In this document: positions 1-9,572 of the stretch, in pieces
Layout: each line of letters opens with the position of its first letter
Position numbering within the stretch: the stretch's first letter is position 1
NCBI RefSeq assembly: GCF_004310285.1
Contig: NZ_SISF01000028.1
Coordinates: forward strand, 1-64,000
From: Agrobacterium cavarae
GTDB taxonomy: Bacteria > Pseudomonadota > Alphaproteobacteria > Rhizobiales > Rhizobiaceae
Direction: 5' to 3'
DNA: 64,000 nt
The notes under the pieces: generated by a model
Told to the model about the DNA's origin: nothing
Databases searched by the model: none
What the model saw: only the letters and a program-made list of their open reading frames with translations
Position numbers and translations under genes: made by a program

Positions 1-17
1 AAACAGCATCATCCTAA

Positions 18-51
18 AACAGAAAAACCCGCCAAAAAAATCGACGGGTTT
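18..51 (-). terminator. Probable rho-independent terminator of ros
   Basis: Read on the minus strand, arms AAACCCG (51-45) and CGGGTTT (32-26) form a stem that is followed by a T-rich run. It lies about 65 bases past the ros stop codon, with a second hairpin in between. Confidence 0.55.
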
Positions 52-63
52 GTCAACGGTCTG

Positions 64-93
64 AGCCGACCCTGAGGTCGGCTTTGTGTTTTC
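64..93 (+). terminator. Hairpin terminator, plus strand
   Basis: AGCCGACC (64-71) pairs perfectly with GGTCGGCT (76-83) around a CTGA tetraloop, and the plus strand continues TTGTGTTTT. This suits a plus-strand gene ending left of the window. It may also slow transcription leaving ros from the other side. Confidence 0.6.
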
Positions 94-116
94 GCCAATG
101 GTGATTGCGAAAATGA

Positions 117-545
117 TCAGCGGCCAGACTTGCGGCGCTGGCCAAGACCCATTTCCTTTGCCAAGCGCGAACGCGCTTCGGCGTAGGCCGGGGCAACCAT
201 CGGATAATCCACTGCAAGATCCCACTTTTCGCGGTACTCTTCCGGGGTGATGTTGTGATGCGTCGTCAGATGACGCTTGAGCGACTTGAAAGAACCGCCA
301 CATTCCAGGCAGATGATCTGATCATCCTGCACCGACTTGCGAACAGAAACCGCAGGCTTCTGCTTTTCGACGCTGACCGATGCCACTGCCGGGGCAGACG
401 TGCCGTTCAGCGCGTTGTGGACGTCGCAAATCAGGCTTGGAAGTTCCGCAACCGGAACGACGTGGTGGCTAACATATGCGGCAACAATGTCCGCAGTCAG
501 CTCAACGAGCAGATTCTGCGCTCCGCCATATGTAGTTTCCGTCAT
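117..545 (-). CDS. ros: Ros/MucR family zinc-finger transcriptional regulator
   Basis: The 142-aa protein is a close match to Agrobacterium Ros, a DNA-binding repressor of virC/virD, ipt and exopolysaccharide genes. The prokaryotic Cys2His2 finger is visible as C79-x2-C82 ... H92 ... H97, followed by the conserved segment with PEEYREKW and the basic C-terminus GQRRKSGR. The N-terminal half (about 10-50) is the helical oligomerisation region of the family. The ATG is preceded by AGGAGA at good spacing. The gene stands alone; the family is usually autoregulated, but I could not pick out a ros box with confidence in the upstream gap. Confidence 0.95.
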   Translation of the reverse strand: MTETTYGGAQNLLVELTADIVAAYVSHHVVPVAELPSLICDVHNALNGTSAPAVASVSVEKQKPAVSVRKSVQDDQIICLECGGSFKSLKRHLTTHHNITPEEYREKWDLAVDYPMVAPAYAEARSRLAKEMGLGQRRKSGR

Positions 546-956
546 TTAATGTCTCCTGTTCATGTCACGCGTAGCGACGGGCAAAGCCACATGCGCCAGT
601 AAAGCAAAGTAGGCCAGCGAAACTGCACTTGTGTCTATGACACGAAGCCAGCCCCGAGCCTCATGCAGAAAAGATGGAATATACTGACGCGATTTACGTC
701 ATCCGTGACTGTATTTCCGGCAAATCGCCCAGCAAGACTTTCCAGTCCAATGTAGGCAGCGGCGGAACGCCAATAACGAAAAGCAAATCAACATCAGCAA
801 CTTTGCGTATCGTGGATAGCACCAAACCAAAAAAAGTCCAGATATTATTTTGGAACAACTCAGGCAAGTTTCACAGAAACTCATATATAAAAAATAACGG
901 GTAACAAAATTTTTCAGTAGAAGAAAAGCATACAAGTTTAGGGCGAAGATGTTTTT
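546..956. other. Intergenic region, ros promoter side
   Basis: This 411-base gap is more A+T-rich than its neighbours, especially 830-930, and should hold the ros promoter. Small ORFs are present (674-904 plus; 699-935 minus), but neither has a ribosome site or a recognisable sequence. I see no RNA gene here. Confidence 0.4.
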
Positions 957-1298
957 CTAGTTGGACTTTCGATCTGCTTCCAGGTCGTCTTTGACAGAGT
1001 GAAAAGACAATTTATATCCAGCGAGATGCGCGGATTTAGCAAGCAAATGTGCCGATATTGGAGCAGTCAAAACAACAAAGAGGAAGCCGACGAAAGCGCA
1101 TCCAAATACCGCAAGCTCTTGGGAATAAAGGCCAACTGCGAGAAGAAGCAGGCCGGAACCGACGGTGCCTGCTTTTGAGGCAGCGTGCATCCGAGTATAG
1201 AAATCCGGAAGGCGGTTAAGGCCGATCGCGGCAGTGAGCGAAAACAGGGCACCCCCAATACACAGCACAGTCACAACCAGAGCGATTGTCCAATTCAT
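957..1298 (-). CDS. mrpG: Na+/H+ antiporter subunit G (Mrp/Mnh/Pha)
   Basis: A 113-aa inner-membrane protein with three hydrophobic segments (about 5-25, 35-55, 65-85). It has the MnhG-family stretch [20 protein letters not shown], typical of the smallest Mrp subunits. It is the last gene of the mrpABCDEFG operon, and its ATG overlaps the mrpF stop by four bases. MrpG is part of the hetero-oligomeric cation/proton antiporter that exports Na+ or K+ in exchange for protons; its individual role is structural or assembly-related as far as is known. Length is normal for the family. Confidence 0.93.
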   Translation of the reverse strand: MNWTIALVVTVLCIGGALFSLTAAIGLNRLPDFYTRMHAASKAGTVGSGLLLLAVGLYSQELAVFGCAFVGFLFVVLTAPISAHLLAKSAHLAGYKLSFHSVKDDLEADRKSN

Positions 1299-1711
1299 TT
1301 TGTCTTGCCCTTCGCTTTTTTTCTTCGACCTTTGGCTGACCTATTTGCGACTTCACCCGTTACATTTCGTAGTGCCGGAGGCGCTGCAAGAACGTCCGTG
1401 CCGTCAAGAATTTGCCTTTTCCTCAGCCCATTTTCAGGTTGGCGCGACAAAATGAAGCGTGCAAAAGCCACTGTCGCCAGAAAACCGACCAGGCAAAGTG
1501 CGACCGCGATGTCGACATAAAGGTTGAAGCCGGTGCGAATCGCGATGACTGCAATGAAGCCGATGGCGATTCCCACCAGCATATCGAGAGCGACAACGCG
1601 ATCCGGCAGTGTCGGGCCGACAGTCACCCTGTAGACGGTGAGCAAGAAGGCGACGCACAGTATCAGGAGAGCCGCAAAAGAAGCGTAGGAAACGAGGAGT
1701 TCCGGCGTCAT
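1295..1711 (-). CDS. mrpF: Na+/H+ antiporter subunit F (Mrp/Mnh/Pha), C-terminally extended
   Basis: The first ~90 residues carry three membrane helices and the MnhF signature around [18 protein letters not shown], so this is subunit F of the Mrp complex. Family members are usually about 90 residues; this one has 138. The extra ~45 residues are hydrophilic and end in a Lys/Arg-rich tail ([10 protein letters not shown]), probably facing the cytoplasm. Overlaps of four bases with mrpE and mrpG indicate translational coupling. Confidence 0.92.
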   Translation of the reverse strand: MTPELLVSYASFAALLILCVAFLLTVYRVTVGPTLPDRVVALDMLVGIAIGFIAVIAIRTGFNLYVDIAVALCLVGFLATVAFARFILSRQPENGLRKRQILDGTDVLAAPPALRNVTGEVANRSAKGRRKKAKGKTK

Positions 1712-2187
1712 CTCGTGAAGGCCTCCATGATCTTGCGCTCGAACCCGTCGGCAATCGACCGTCTGGTCGCCTCAACATTGCTGCAGTCCAGCGCGTGGAC
1801 ATAGAGCACCTTGCGATCCCCGCTCACATCGACCGACAGCGTGCCGGGCGTTAAGGTAATGAGATTGGCCAGAAGAGCGATTTCGAAATCACTCTGAACG
1901 GCGAGCGGATAGGCAAAGATGCCGGGCTTCAATTCCATCCTTGGCTGAACGACCAGCTTCGCGACGGTCCATGCCGACAGTGCCAGTTCCTTGATGAACA
2001 GCACGATCAGCCCCAGAAGCGGAATGAGATGGACCCGTCTGCTATCGCTCCTGATCATCTGATGGCGGACAAGGCCGAGCGACAGGCCCGCAATGACAGT
2101 GCCAAGAAGCAGATTGGGAAGCGTGTAGCTGCCCGAAATCGCAAGCCAGATGATGACAAAAAGCGCGCCTGTGAGAAAGAGATTCAT
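1708..2187 (-). CDS. mrpE: Na+/H+ antiporter subunit E (Mrp/Mnh/Pha)
   Basis: A 159-aa membrane protein with N-terminal hydrophobic helices and the MnhE segments YTLPNLLLG and NLITLTPGTLSVDV, which are hallmarks of the family. Subunit E sits in the Mrp complex and is needed for full antiport in studied systems. The start overlaps the mrpD stop by four bases and the stop overlaps mrpF by four. Length is typical. Confidence 0.94.
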   Translation of the reverse strand: MNLFLTGALFVIIWLAISGSYTLPNLLLGTVIAGLSLGLVRHQMIRSDSRRVHLIPLLGLIVLFIKELALSAWTVAKLVVQPRMELKPGIFAYPLAVQSDFEIALLANLITLTPGTLSVDVSGDRKVLYVHALDCSNVEATRRSIADGFERKIMEAFTR

Positions 2188-3767
2188 CGAAGCGCCCCTT
2201 CCGGAAAGACCGAGCGGATATAGGCGGATGGATCGCCAAGAGTGCCAGCGGCATCTTCGCTGAGTTTCATTAGGGATTCCGGGAAAAGCCCGACGGCGAT
2301 GATCAGCGCCGTCAGAACTGCGACGGGCATCATCGACGGCCCTTTCATATCCGCGACGGCGCGTGGCGCGTTAGCCGTTGATGGTCTCCAGAAACAGAGA
2401 AGAAACGCCCTTGCTAAGGCGATGGTGGAGATGAAGCCCGCGACGAGAATGGCGGCAGCAAGCCACCATGCACCGATATCGATGGCGGATTTCGTCAGCA
2501 TGGCTTTTGGCCAAAAACCGGAAAAGGGCGGCAAGCCCGCACCGGCGAAGAAGAGTGCCAGCACCATGGCCGAGAACCAGGGGGCCTTGGCGTAAAGCCC
2601 GCCGAGGCCGGACAATGTCCAGGCACCGCCAAGCCGCGCGGTGTGGCCGACAGCGAGGTAGAGCGCGGTCATCAGCACGATCGAGTTCAGCGCATAGAAC
2701 ACCACGCCGCTGAGTGCCGCCTGGGTGCCGATCGCAATACCCGCCATCATGTAGCCGATGCCGGAAATGACGATATAGCCGAGCATGCGGCGCAGATCGT
2801 TCTGGGCAAGAGCGCCCATGGCACCGAGGATCATCGTCAAGGCAGCCGAGATGGCAATGACGAAACTCAGCTCCTCCCGCTGGACCGGAAACAGCATGAC
2901 CATGACGCGCAACAGGGCGTAGATGCCGACCTTCGTCAGCAGGCCGCCAAAGAGTGCGGAGACTACAATTTTCGGCGTGTGGTAGGACGCGGGTAGCCAA
3001 AAATTGACCGGAAAGGCAGCCGCCTTCATGGCGAATGCCAGAGTGAACAACGAAGCCAGAGTGATCAGCGGCGCGGTCTCGCCGACTGCCGTGGACTTCA
3101 TGGCGATGTCGGCCATGTTGAGCGTGCCGAAGATGGCATAGAGATAGCCAACGGCGATCAGGAACAGCGTCGTGCCGATGAGATTGAGGATGGCATATTT
3201 GAGCGCACCATCGATCTGTTCGCGCGTGGAGCCAAGCACGATGAGGCCGAAGGAGGAGACGAGCAGCACTTCAAACCAGACATAGAGGTTGAAGATGTCG
3301 CCGGTGAGAAAGGCGCCGGTAACGCCCGCCATCAACAGCATCAGAAATGGGTAGAAGCCGTACCGCCTCCCCGATGCATCGACATCGCGCGCCGCGTGAA
3401 TGGCGCAAACCAGCGCCACGATACCTCCGGTCAACGCGAACAATGCTCCCGTCAGATCCGCGGTAAAGGCGATGCCGAAGGGCGGAAGCCAGCGCCCCAT
3501 GACCATGGTGAAGGGGCCATTCAAGGCGACACGCCAGGCCAGTGCGGCATCCAGCCCGACGAGGATGCCAAGTCCTGCAATTGCGATCGGTGCGTGGAGG
3601 CGGGTTTGGTGGCGGATCATCATCAGCACCGCACCAAGACCGATGCAAAGCGCCACAGGCAGCACGATCAGCCAATCGGCAAAGGTGGTGGGCTGCATGA
3701 CGAGTGCAGCCGAGAGATCCACACTTGCTGTTGGGCCGGATGCGGTGAGAAGCAATTGCGCGGGCAT
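2184..3767 (-). CDS. mrpD: Na+/H+ antiporter subunit D (Mrp/Mnh/Pha)
   Basis: A 527-aa polytopic protein homologous to the proton-pumping subunits NuoL/M/N of complex I. The family core is clear: GDIFNLYVWFEVLLVSSFGL, then MKAAAFPVNFWLPASYHTPK with its conserved lysine, and later LPPFSGFWPK. It should form one of the two proton pathways of the antiporter together with MrpA. Its ATG follows the mrpC stop without a gap. Confidence 0.96.
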   Translation of the reverse strand: MPAQLLLTASGPTASVDLSAALVMQPTTFADWLIVLPVALCIGLGAVLMMIRHQTRLHAPIAIAGLGILVGLDAALAWRVALNGPFTMVMGRWLPPFGIAFTADLTGALFALTGGIVALVCAIHAARDVDASGRRYGFYPFLMLLMAGVTGAFLTGDIFNLYVWFEVLLVSSFGLIVLGSTREQIDGALKYAILNLIGTTLFLIAVGYLYAIFGTLNMADIAMKSTAVGETAPLITLASLFTLAFAMKAAAFPVNFWLPASYHTPKIVVSALFGGLLTKVGIYALLRVMVMLFPVQREELSFVIAISAALTMILGAMGALAQNDLRRMLGYIVISGIGYMMAGIAIGTQAALSGVVFYALNSIVLMTALYLAVGHTARLGGAWTLSGLGGLYAKAPWFSAMVLALFFAGAGLPPFSGFWPKAMLTKSAIDIGAWWLAAAILVAGFISTIALARAFLLCFWRPSTANAPRAVADMKGPSMMPVAVLTALIIAVGLFPESLMKLSEDAAGTLGDPSAYIRSVFPEGALR

Positions 3768-4145
3768 TCAGTACCCCACCGGCGGAAGCGGTTCGGTTTG
3801 CGGTTCGGCTGCGCGCATCTCATCCGTGTCGTCGGTCTTCAACTCCTGGAAGGCCCGCCAGACCAGCACCAGCAGAAAACAGAAGAAGCAGAAGGAGATG
3901 ACGATCGCCGTTAGGATGAGCGCCTGGGGCAATGGATTGGCCGTATCCGGTGGCAATACGTCAAGGCCAGCGGGAATGATGGGTGGCACCTCGCGATGCA
4001 GGCGCCCGGCAGTGAAGAGCAGAAGATTGACGGCGTTGCCGAGGATCGCAATGCCAAGCAGAAGGCGCACACTGTGACGCGACAGCATGAGATAGATCGC
4101 AGTCGAGAAGAAGATGCCGACGAGGATAGAGAATATCGCTTCCAT
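3768..4145 (-). CDS. mrpC: Na+/H+ antiporter subunit C (Mrp/Mnh/Pha)
   Basis: A 125-aa NuoK-like protein with three membrane helices. GIAILGNAVNLLLF in helix 2 and NPLPQALILTAIVISF in helix 3 are family signatures. I chose the ATG at 4145 rather than a longer reading because the protein then begins with the family's usual N-terminus ([10 protein letters not shown]) and because this ATG overlaps the mrpB stop as TGATG. The charged tail after helix 3 faces the cytoplasm. Confidence 0.94.
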   Translation of the reverse strand: MEAIFSILVGIFFSTAIYLMLSRHSVRLLLGIAILGNAVNLLLFTAGRLHREVPPIIPAGLDVLPPDTANPLPQALILTAIVISFCFFCFLLVLVWRAFQELKTDDTDEMRAAEPQTEPLPPVGY

Positions 4146-4564
4146 CAGTCGCGATCCTTTTCTTCCAGCGCAAGTGCGATGGAGGTGAAGCCGCCGACCA
4201 CGACGAGATAGACGCCGATATCGAAGGAGATGACGGTCGCGAGCGGCACTTCGACACCGAAGAGGCTTGGATAGATCCAAAGGCCAGTCATGAAGGGAAC
4301 GTCGACGACGAGGGACATCATACCGGAAAGCGTCGCGATCAGCAGGCCAAAACCGGCAATCGAGAGCGGATGAAAGATGATGGCGCGCCGCACGGTTTCG
4401 ACGCCGAAGGCAATACCGTAGATCGCCAGCGCCGAGACGGCGATCAATCCGCCGATGAAGCCACCGCCTGGCGCGTTATGGCCGCGCAGCAGAACGAAGA
4501 TGGAAAACAGCGTCATCAGGCTGGTGATGACGGGCGCTGCGGTTCTGAAGATCAGCGTGTTCAT
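4145..4564 (-). CDS. mrpB: Na+/H+ antiporter subunit B (Mrp/Mnh/Pha)
   Basis: A 139-aa protein with four predicted helices and the MnhB motif [13 protein letters not shown]. It is a separate gene here, so the operon is of the seven-gene type rather than the type with MrpA and MrpB fused. It overlaps mrpA by four bases and mrpC by one. Confidence 0.94.
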   Translation of the reverse strand: MNTLIFRTAAPVITSLMTLFSIFVLLRGHNAPGGGFIGGLIAVSALAIYGIAFGVETVRRAIIFHPLSIAGFGLLIATLSGMMSLVVDVPFMTGLWIYPSLFGVEVPLATVISFDIGVYLVVVGGFTSIALALEEKDRD

Positions 4565-6945
4565 GCCCTGCCCTTCCCGGCGTGTTCATATTCATCATCC
4601 GGATTGTTGTCCCGAGGGCGCAATGGCGCTCCCGGACGAATACGGATCAGTGCCAGAACGGCGAGTGCCGTGATCATCACCACTGCGATTTCGCCGAGCG
4701 TATCTGTTCCGCGAAAGTCGACGATGATGACGTTCACGACATTGTTTCCATGCGCGATGATCTTGGAATAGGCGTTGAAGAACGCCGTCAGGCTGTTGTC
4801 GAAGCTCTGCTCGGTGGATTTCAACAGCATCAGAGCAAAACCCGCGCCGCATGCAATCGCGATCGTTCCATCGAGAAGCTTCTGGCCGAGCCCACGATGA
4901 TCCGAAGGCGATAGACGCAACCGCGTCATGACGAGCGTCAGGATCACCACCGACAGTGTCTCCACCATGAACTGGGTGAAGGAGAGGTCCGGCGCGCCAA
5001 ACAACAGAAAGAGAACGGCAACTGCGAAGCCCTGGATGCCGAGCGCGATGATCGCCGTTAATCGGCTCGCCGCCATCAGCACCGCAATGAGGCCAATCAC
5101 GGCGATGGCGATGAAGGTCAGTTCATGGATTTGCGCATCCTGTGGCCATTTGGGCACCGCGGGCAGTTCGCCATAGACGAAAAGTGGTACCAGCAATGCC
5201 ACCGCGATCATGGCGCAGGTGGCAGTGATGTAAAATTCCAGTCGGCCGGGTTGAAGCACGCGGGTCAAGACGAAAGAGATGCGGACGAGCGCGGAGATGA
5301 AAGCGTCGAACCCCTTGTCCGGTCCAGGGCCGATGGCCCGCAGGGTGCGATCCATCAGAGAGCGTGCCGTACCCAGCATCGTGAAGATCATGATCCCAAG
5401 ACCGATGGTGAAGAGCGACAGCGCCAGCGGGACACCGACATGCGGCACCAGCGATATGTCCACCATGCGTGGCTGGTCGGCGATCGCCGTTGCCATCGGC
5501 GTGGAGACGGCAGAGTGAAACGAACTGGAAAACACCGCCGCGAGAAGTCCTGAAAGGGCCAACACAGCCGGTCCGAGCCACAGAAGCAGCGGCGCCTCGT
5601 GTGCCATCTTCGGTGTCCGCGGCGCGATGCCGATAAAGGGTTTGAGGCCAACGGCGAGAGCGATCGCCAACATCAGGGCATTGCCGATGATCGCTACGCC
5701 GGTGAAGAGGATGGCCCGCGGATTGGCATGCGCCAAGGCGGAATAGATTTCCTCCTTCGCCAGGAAGCCCAAGAAGGGTGGCAGTCCGGCCATGGAGAGT
5801 GCTGCGGCTAGAGCCGCAACGAAGGTGATCGGCATCACTTTTCGCAAGCCGCCGAGTTGGCGCACATCCCGGGTTCCGGTCTCGTGATCGATGATGCCAG
5901 CGACCATGAAGAGAGCGCCCTTGAACAATGAATGCGCCACGAGGTAAAGCACCGCCGCTTCGAGCGCATGCTCCGATCCGAAACCGATCAGCATGACCAG
6001 AAGGCCAAGCGAGGATACCGTCGTATAGGCGAGCATCAGTTTAAGGTCGGTCTGGCGGATGGCGATCAGCGCACCGATCAGCATTGTCAGCCCACCGAAG
6101 AAGGGCAGCAGAATTTGCCAGGCCGCCGTGTCGCCGAGAACAGGATTGAGCCGCATCAGGAGATAGACACCCGCCTTCACCATGGTGGCGGAATGTAGAT
6201 AGGCCGACACTGGTGTCGGCGCTTCCATGGCGTTGGGGAGCCAGAAGTGAAAGGGAAACTGCGCGGATTTCGTGAAGGCGCCGCCGAGGACCAACAGCAG
6301 TGCCGCAAAGTGGAACGGGCTTTGGCGCAGCACATCGCCGCCATGAACCAGCAGCGAAAGCTGGGTCGTGCCGCTCATGTTCCAGATGAAGATGAGGCCT
6401 GCCAGAAGCGCCAGACCACCACCACCGGTGACAACGAGCGCCTGAAGTGCTGCCCGGCGTGACGCTTCTCTCTCATGATCGAAGCCGATCAGCAGGAAAG
6501 AGGTGATAGACGTCAGTTCCCAATAGACGAACAGCATCATCAGGCTGTCGGAGACGACGACGCCAAGCATCGCTCCCATGAAGAGAAAAAGGAAAGCGAG
6601 AAAGCGACCCTGCTGCGGATGCCCAGCCATATAGCCGCCGGCATAGAGCACGATCAGAGTGCCGATGCCGGTGATCAGCAGCGCAAAGGTCAGGGAAAGA
6701 CCGTCAATGAACCAGGAGAAACTGAGATTGAAGCTCGGCACCCAGACGTAACCACCGGTCACCACCTCGCCTGCCGCGATCTCGGGAAGGAAGCCTAAGA
6801 AATGGACAAAGGCAAATGCAGGAATGAGCGCCAGCAGCCAGGCAGCCTTGACGCCAAGTTTTCCAACCAGCGGGGGCGCGAGCAGCGCCGCCAGGAATGG
6901 CGAAAAAAGTGCGATGAATGTCAGCGACGTGACACCGAATGCCAT
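4561..6945 (-). CDS. mrpA: Na+/H+ antiporter subunit A (Mrp/Mnh/Pha)
   Basis: First gene of the operon: 794 aa with about 20 membrane spans. The N-terminal two thirds is NuoL-like, with [20 protein letters not shown], then [20 protein letters not shown] with its conserved lysine, and [13 protein letters not shown]. The C-terminal part carries the MrpA-specific extension, including [20 protein letters not shown]. Subunit A is the largest part of the antiporter and is implicated in the ion path. It is divergent from msrB; the 176-base gap should contain both promoters. Confidence 0.96.
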   Translation of the reverse strand: MAFGVTSLTFIALFSPFLAALLAPPLVGKLGVKAAWLLALIPAFAFVHFLGFLPEIAAGEVVTGGYVWVPSFNLSFSWFIDGLSLTFALLITGIGTLIVLYAGGYMAGHPQQGRFLAFLFLFMGAMLGVVVSDSLMMLFVYWELTSITSFLLIGFDHEREASRRAALQALVVTGGGGLALLAGLIFIWNMSGTTQLSLLVHGGDVLRQSPFHFAALLLVLGGAFTKSAQFPFHFWLPNAMEAPTPVSAYLHSATMVKAGVYLLMRLNPVLGDTAAWQILLPFFGGLTMLIGALIAIRQTDLKLMLAYTTVSSLGLLVMLIGFGSEHALEAAVLYLVAHSLFKGALFMVAGIIDHETGTRDVRQLGGLRKVMPITFVAALAAALSMAGLPPFLGFLAKEEIYSALAHANPRAILFTGVAIIGNALMLAIALAVGLKPFIGIAPRTPKMAHEAPLLLWLGPAVLALSGLLAAVFSSSFHSAVSTPMATAIADQPRMVDISLVPHVGVPLALSLFTIGLGIMIFTMLGTARSLMDRTLRAIGPGPDKGFDAFISALVRISFVLTRVLQPGRLEFYITATCAMIAVALLVPLFVYGELPAVPKWPQDAQIHELTFIAIAVIGLIAVLMAASRLTAIIALGIQGFAVAVLFLLFGAPDLSFTQFMVETLSVVILTLVMTRLRLSPSDHRGLGQKLLDGTIAIACGAGFALMLLKSTEQSFDNSLTAFFNAYSKIIAHGNNVVNVIIVDFRGTDTLGEIAVVMITALAVLALIRIRPGAPLRPRDNNPDDEYEHAGKGRA

Positions 6946-7121
6946 CTTGCCTCCCCTTAAGAGCCAAAAGCTGACTCTCTATCAGAACAGACTGAATTAT
7001 GGGAAAGGTCGAGACCTCTCAACCCTTTGAGCCACGAAAAGGACAGACTACACGCCGATTTGTCCCTCTTTTAATAGCAAAGCAGCATCCCTATATCTTC
7101 GGCAACAGAAAGGGGCCTCTG

Positions 7122-7532
7122 ATGAGCGATCTCAAATCTCCGAAAATTACCAAGACCGATGCCGAATGGCGCGAACAACTCACGCCGGAACAGTATCGAA
7201 TCCTGCGCGAACACGGCACCGAACGCGCCTTCACCGGCCCCTATTGGAATAGCACTGAAAAAGGCCTGTACCGTTGCGCTGCCTGTGACGAAGCGCTGTT
7301 CATCTCAGACACCAAATTCGATGCCGGTTGCGGCTGGCCGAGCTATTTCGAACCCGTCAAGCCGGATGCGGTCACCGAGCATCGCGATATCAGCCATGGC
7401 ATGGTGCGCACGGAAATCCGCTGCGCCAATTGCGGCGGTCACCTGGGCCACGTCTTCCCTGACGGCCCACCACCGACCGGCCTGCGCTATTGCATCAACG
7501 GCCATTCCATGGTGTTCGAACCACAAGCGTAA
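7122..7532 (+). CDS. msrB: Peptide-methionine (R)-S-oxide reductase
   Basis: A 136-aa cytosolic enzyme that reduces the R-epimer of methionine sulfoxide in proteins, using thioredoxin. Two CxxC zinc pairs are visible (C52/C55 and C101/C104), with the catalytic cysteine at C124 in [10 protein letters not shown] and a likely resolving cysteine at C70 in GCGWPSYF. The usual RYCINSASL-type motif has GHS here. The ATG at 7122 was chosen over an upstream in-frame codon because it follows AAAGGGG and gives a standard-length protein. It appears monocistronic. Confidence 0.95.
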   Translation: MSDLKSPKITKTDAEWREQLTPEQYRILREHGTERAFTGPYWNSTEKGLYRCAACDEALFISDTKFDAGCGWPSYFEPVKPDAVTEHRDISHGMVRTEIRCANCGGHLGHVFPDGPPPTGLRYCINGHSMVFEPQA

Positions 7533-7575
7533 GAATGATTGTGAGGGCCGGCGTGCGATCGCCCGCCTTTTACTT

Positions 7576-7636
7576 TGAAGCTGGAATGTCCAGCCTTCAG
7601 GCACACAGGAGTCCCCTCAATAGGGCATACTCCTGT
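7576..7636 (+). ncRNA. Candidate structured RNA segment between msrB and bioY
   Basis: Two consecutive strong hairpins. TGAAG-CTGGA (7576-7585) pairs with TCCAG-C-CTTCA around an ATG loop with one bulged C. ACAGGAGT (7605-7612) pairs perfectly with ACTCCTGT (7629-7636), and inside its loop CCCT can pair with AGGG. A weaker CCAAA/TTTGG hairpin follows at 7672-7685. There is no U-run after either main stem, so these are not plain terminators. I do not recognise the family, and the strand is uncertain. Confidence 0.3.
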
Positions 7637-7856
7637 CGCCGATGCTCCTCCGGGGCGCACCGTCTCTTTAACCAAAACAATTTGGACGACGTCTCCCAAC
7701 GAAAGTTGCAGAGCTCTCACGCTCAATCCGCGAGACGTATTCGCCTCGGCATCCTGTTCTTCCCGTATTCAAGCACTCCCAGCTCCATTTGCCACGCTCC
7801 TGGATCGGACCTCCTGTCTCCATTCAAGTGCACGCGGCTCTTTGGTCAAACAAATT

Positions 7857-7866
7857 TTATAGATAA
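7857..7866. promoter_or_regulatory. BioR box 1 (TTATAGATAA)
   Basis: An exact copy of the alphaproteobacterial BioR operator sequence, 96 bases upstream of the bioY start codon. BioR is a GntR-family repressor of biotin synthesis and uptake genes. This copy is the reverse complement of box 2. Confidence 0.8.
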
Positions 7867-7895
7867 TTTTGCATTTTCAGCCATTTTTTAGCGTC

Positions 7896-7924
7896 TTGAC
7901 TCTTTCGAGACTCTCACTAAGCTA
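7896..7924 (+). promoter_or_regulatory. Possible bioYB promoter
   Basis: TTGACT at 7896-7901 is a good -35 element; a weak -10 (TAAGCT or nearby) lies 16-17 bases on. It sits between the two BioR boxes. The -10 is not convincing by itself. Confidence 0.4.
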
Positions 7925-7939
7925 AATTCTATCAATGAA

Positions 7940-7949
7940 TTATCTATAA
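7940..7949. promoter_or_regulatory. BioR box 2 (TTATCTATAA)
   Basis: A second exact BioR box, reverse complement of box 1 and 83 bases from it, ending 12 bases before the bioY ATG. Bound repressor here would cover the transcription start or leader. Confidence 0.82.
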
Positions 7950-7961
7950 TTTGAGAGTGCC

Positions 7962-8537
7962 ATGATCAGAACTGACATTTCTGCCTTCCTTCCCGTAACA
8001 CGCAGCTTGTCTCGCCAGGCTCTTATGATCGTCGCTGGCGTGGCGTTGATGACGCTCGCAGCGAAGACGCAGGTTCCCTTCTGGCCGGTGCCGATGACGC
8101 TTCATACGTTGGCGGTGATGGGCTTTGCCGTCGCACTTGGGCCGCGTATGGCCTGCGCGATCTTCATCGCCTATCTGGCAACCGGTGCTGCAGGACTGCC
8201 GGTTTTCTCAGGGTCCCCCGAACGCGGTATCGGTCTCGCCTACATGATCGGGCCGACCGGCGGATATCTTGCCGGCTTCCTCGTGGCATCCTGGCTGACG
8301 GGATGGCTTGCCCAGAACGGGACATTATTGCGGCGTGTGTTTGCCATGCTGGCGGGACTTGTCGTGGTCTATGCTTGCGGCCTGGCATGGCTGGTGGCCT
8401 TCGTTCCTGCCGCAAAGGTGCTGTCCGTCGGCGTTGCGCCCTTTATCCTGGGCGACCTCGTCAAGATCGGCGTTGTCGCGGCTGCTTCGACGCTTCTCCC
8501 CAAGGTCAAGGAATTGGAGAAAGCTGCGAATGACTGA
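7962..8537 (+). CDS. bioY: Biotin transporter BioY
   Basis: A 191-aa polytopic membrane protein, the substrate-binding (S) component for biotin uptake. Family landmarks are [17 protein letters not shown] and a glycine-rich middle, [12 protein letters not shown] followed by [11 protein letters not shown]. No EcfA/EcfT genes are in the window, so it works alone or with components encoded elsewhere. The gene is expected to be repressed by BioR through the two boxes. Its last codons overlap the start of bioB by eight bases. Confidence 0.95.
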   Translation: MIRTDISAFLPVTRSLSRQALMIVAGVALMTLAAKTQVPFWPVPMTLHTLAVMGFAVALGPRMACAIFIAYLATGAAGLPVFSGSPERGIGLAYMIGPTGGYLAGFLVASWLTGWLAQNGTLLRRVFAMLAGLVVVYACGLAWLVAFVPAAKVLSVGVAPFILGDLVKIGVVAAASTLLPKVKELEKAAND

Positions 8538-9525
8538 GGATGCGAAACAGGACGGCGTCATCCGGCATGACTGGAGCGTCGACGAGATTGCCTCGCTCTA
8601 TCGGCTTCCGCTTCTGGAACTTGTGGGCCGCGCCAATGCGGTTCACCGGCAGTATCACGACCCGAACCGGGTGCAGAAGGCGAGCCTCCTGTCGATCAAG
8701 ACGGGTGGCTGTCCGGAAAATTGCGCCTACTGCCCGCAATCGGCCCATCATCGCGAGGTGGATCTGACCCGCGATCTGCTGATGGAGCCTCAAAAGGTGC
8801 TGGCGATGGCAGCAACGGCCAAAGCTGCGGGTGCGGAGCGTTTCTGTATGGGGGCTGCCTGGCGGCAGGTGCGTGACGGCAAGGAGTTCGATGCGGTCAT
8901 CGAAATGGTGGAAGGCGTGCGCCGCCTCGACATGGAAGCCTGCGTCACGCTCGGCATGCTGAAACCGCACCAAGCCGAGCGCCTGGCCAACGCGGGCTTG
9001 ACCGCCTATAACCACAATCTCGATACCAGCCCGGAATTTTATAGCCGCATCATCACCACCCGAACCTATCAGGATCGCCTGGAGACGCTTTCCACCGTTC
9101 GCGCCACAGGCGTCGAACTATGCAGCGGCGGGATTATCGGCATGGGCGAAAGCATTCGCGATCGCGCCGCCATGCTGCAGGTTCTGGCGGGCTTCGCACC
9201 TCACCCGGAAAGTGTGCCTATCAACGCGCTGGTCCCCGTCGAAGGCACGCCACTTGCCAAGCGAGAACGCATCGATCCGCTGGAACTGGTGCGCATGGTG
9301 GCAACCGCACGCCTTGTCATGCCGCAATCCACCGTGCGCCTGTCGGCCGGTCGCTCCAGCCTGACCCGAGAGGCACAAATCCTCTGCCTCATGGCGGGCG
9401 CCAACTCGATCTTCTATGGCGATACGCTGCTGACGACGCCGAATGCCGGCATTGGTGAGGATGCCGAATTGCTCGCCGCTATCGGGCCGGTCAATGATGA
9501 TGCGGAACAAGCATCCGCCGCTTAG
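8530..9525 (+). CDS. bioB: Biotin synthase
   Basis: A 331-aa radical-SAM enzyme that inserts sulfur into dethiobiotin to make biotin. The cluster motif C61-PEN-C65-AY-C68 binds the [4Fe-4S] used for SAM cleavage; [12 protein letters not shown] and the C-terminal SAGRSSL region also fit. I placed the start at 8530, inside the end of bioY, because it gives the normal N-terminus and length. Only bioY and bioB are linked here: bioF, bioD and bioA are not in the window. Confidence 0.96.
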   Translation: MTEDAKQDGVIRHDWSVDEIASLYRLPLLELVGRANAVHRQYHDPNRVQKASLLSIKTGGCPENCAYCPQSAHHREVDLTRDLLMEPQKVLAMAATAKAAGAERFCMGAAWRQVRDGKEFDAVIEMVEGVRRLDMEACVTLGMLKPHQAERLANAGLTAYNHNLDTSPEFYSRIITTRTYQDRLETLSTVRATGVELCSGGIIGMGESIRDRAAMLQVLAGFAPHPESVPINALVPVEGTPLAKRERIDPLELVRMVATARLVMPQSTVRLSAGRSSLTREAQILCLMAGANSIFYGDTLLTTPNAGIGEDAELLAAIGPVNDDAEQASAA

Positions 9526-9537
9526 CCAAAGCATTTG

Positions 9538-9572
9538 AGACGGGCAGCCCTTCTTGCTGCCCGTCTTCTTCA
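9538..9572 (+). terminator. Terminator after bioB
   Basis: AGACGGGCAGC and GCTGCCCGTCT form a perfect 11-bp stem with a 7-base loop, followed by TCTTC. It ends at the stop codon of the convergent rhodanese gene, so it can serve both sides. Confidence 0.8.

Noticed and set aside
674..904. 76-codon plus-strand ORF upstream of ros
   Set aside because: A+T-rich, no ribosome site, Lys/Ser-rich random-looking translation.
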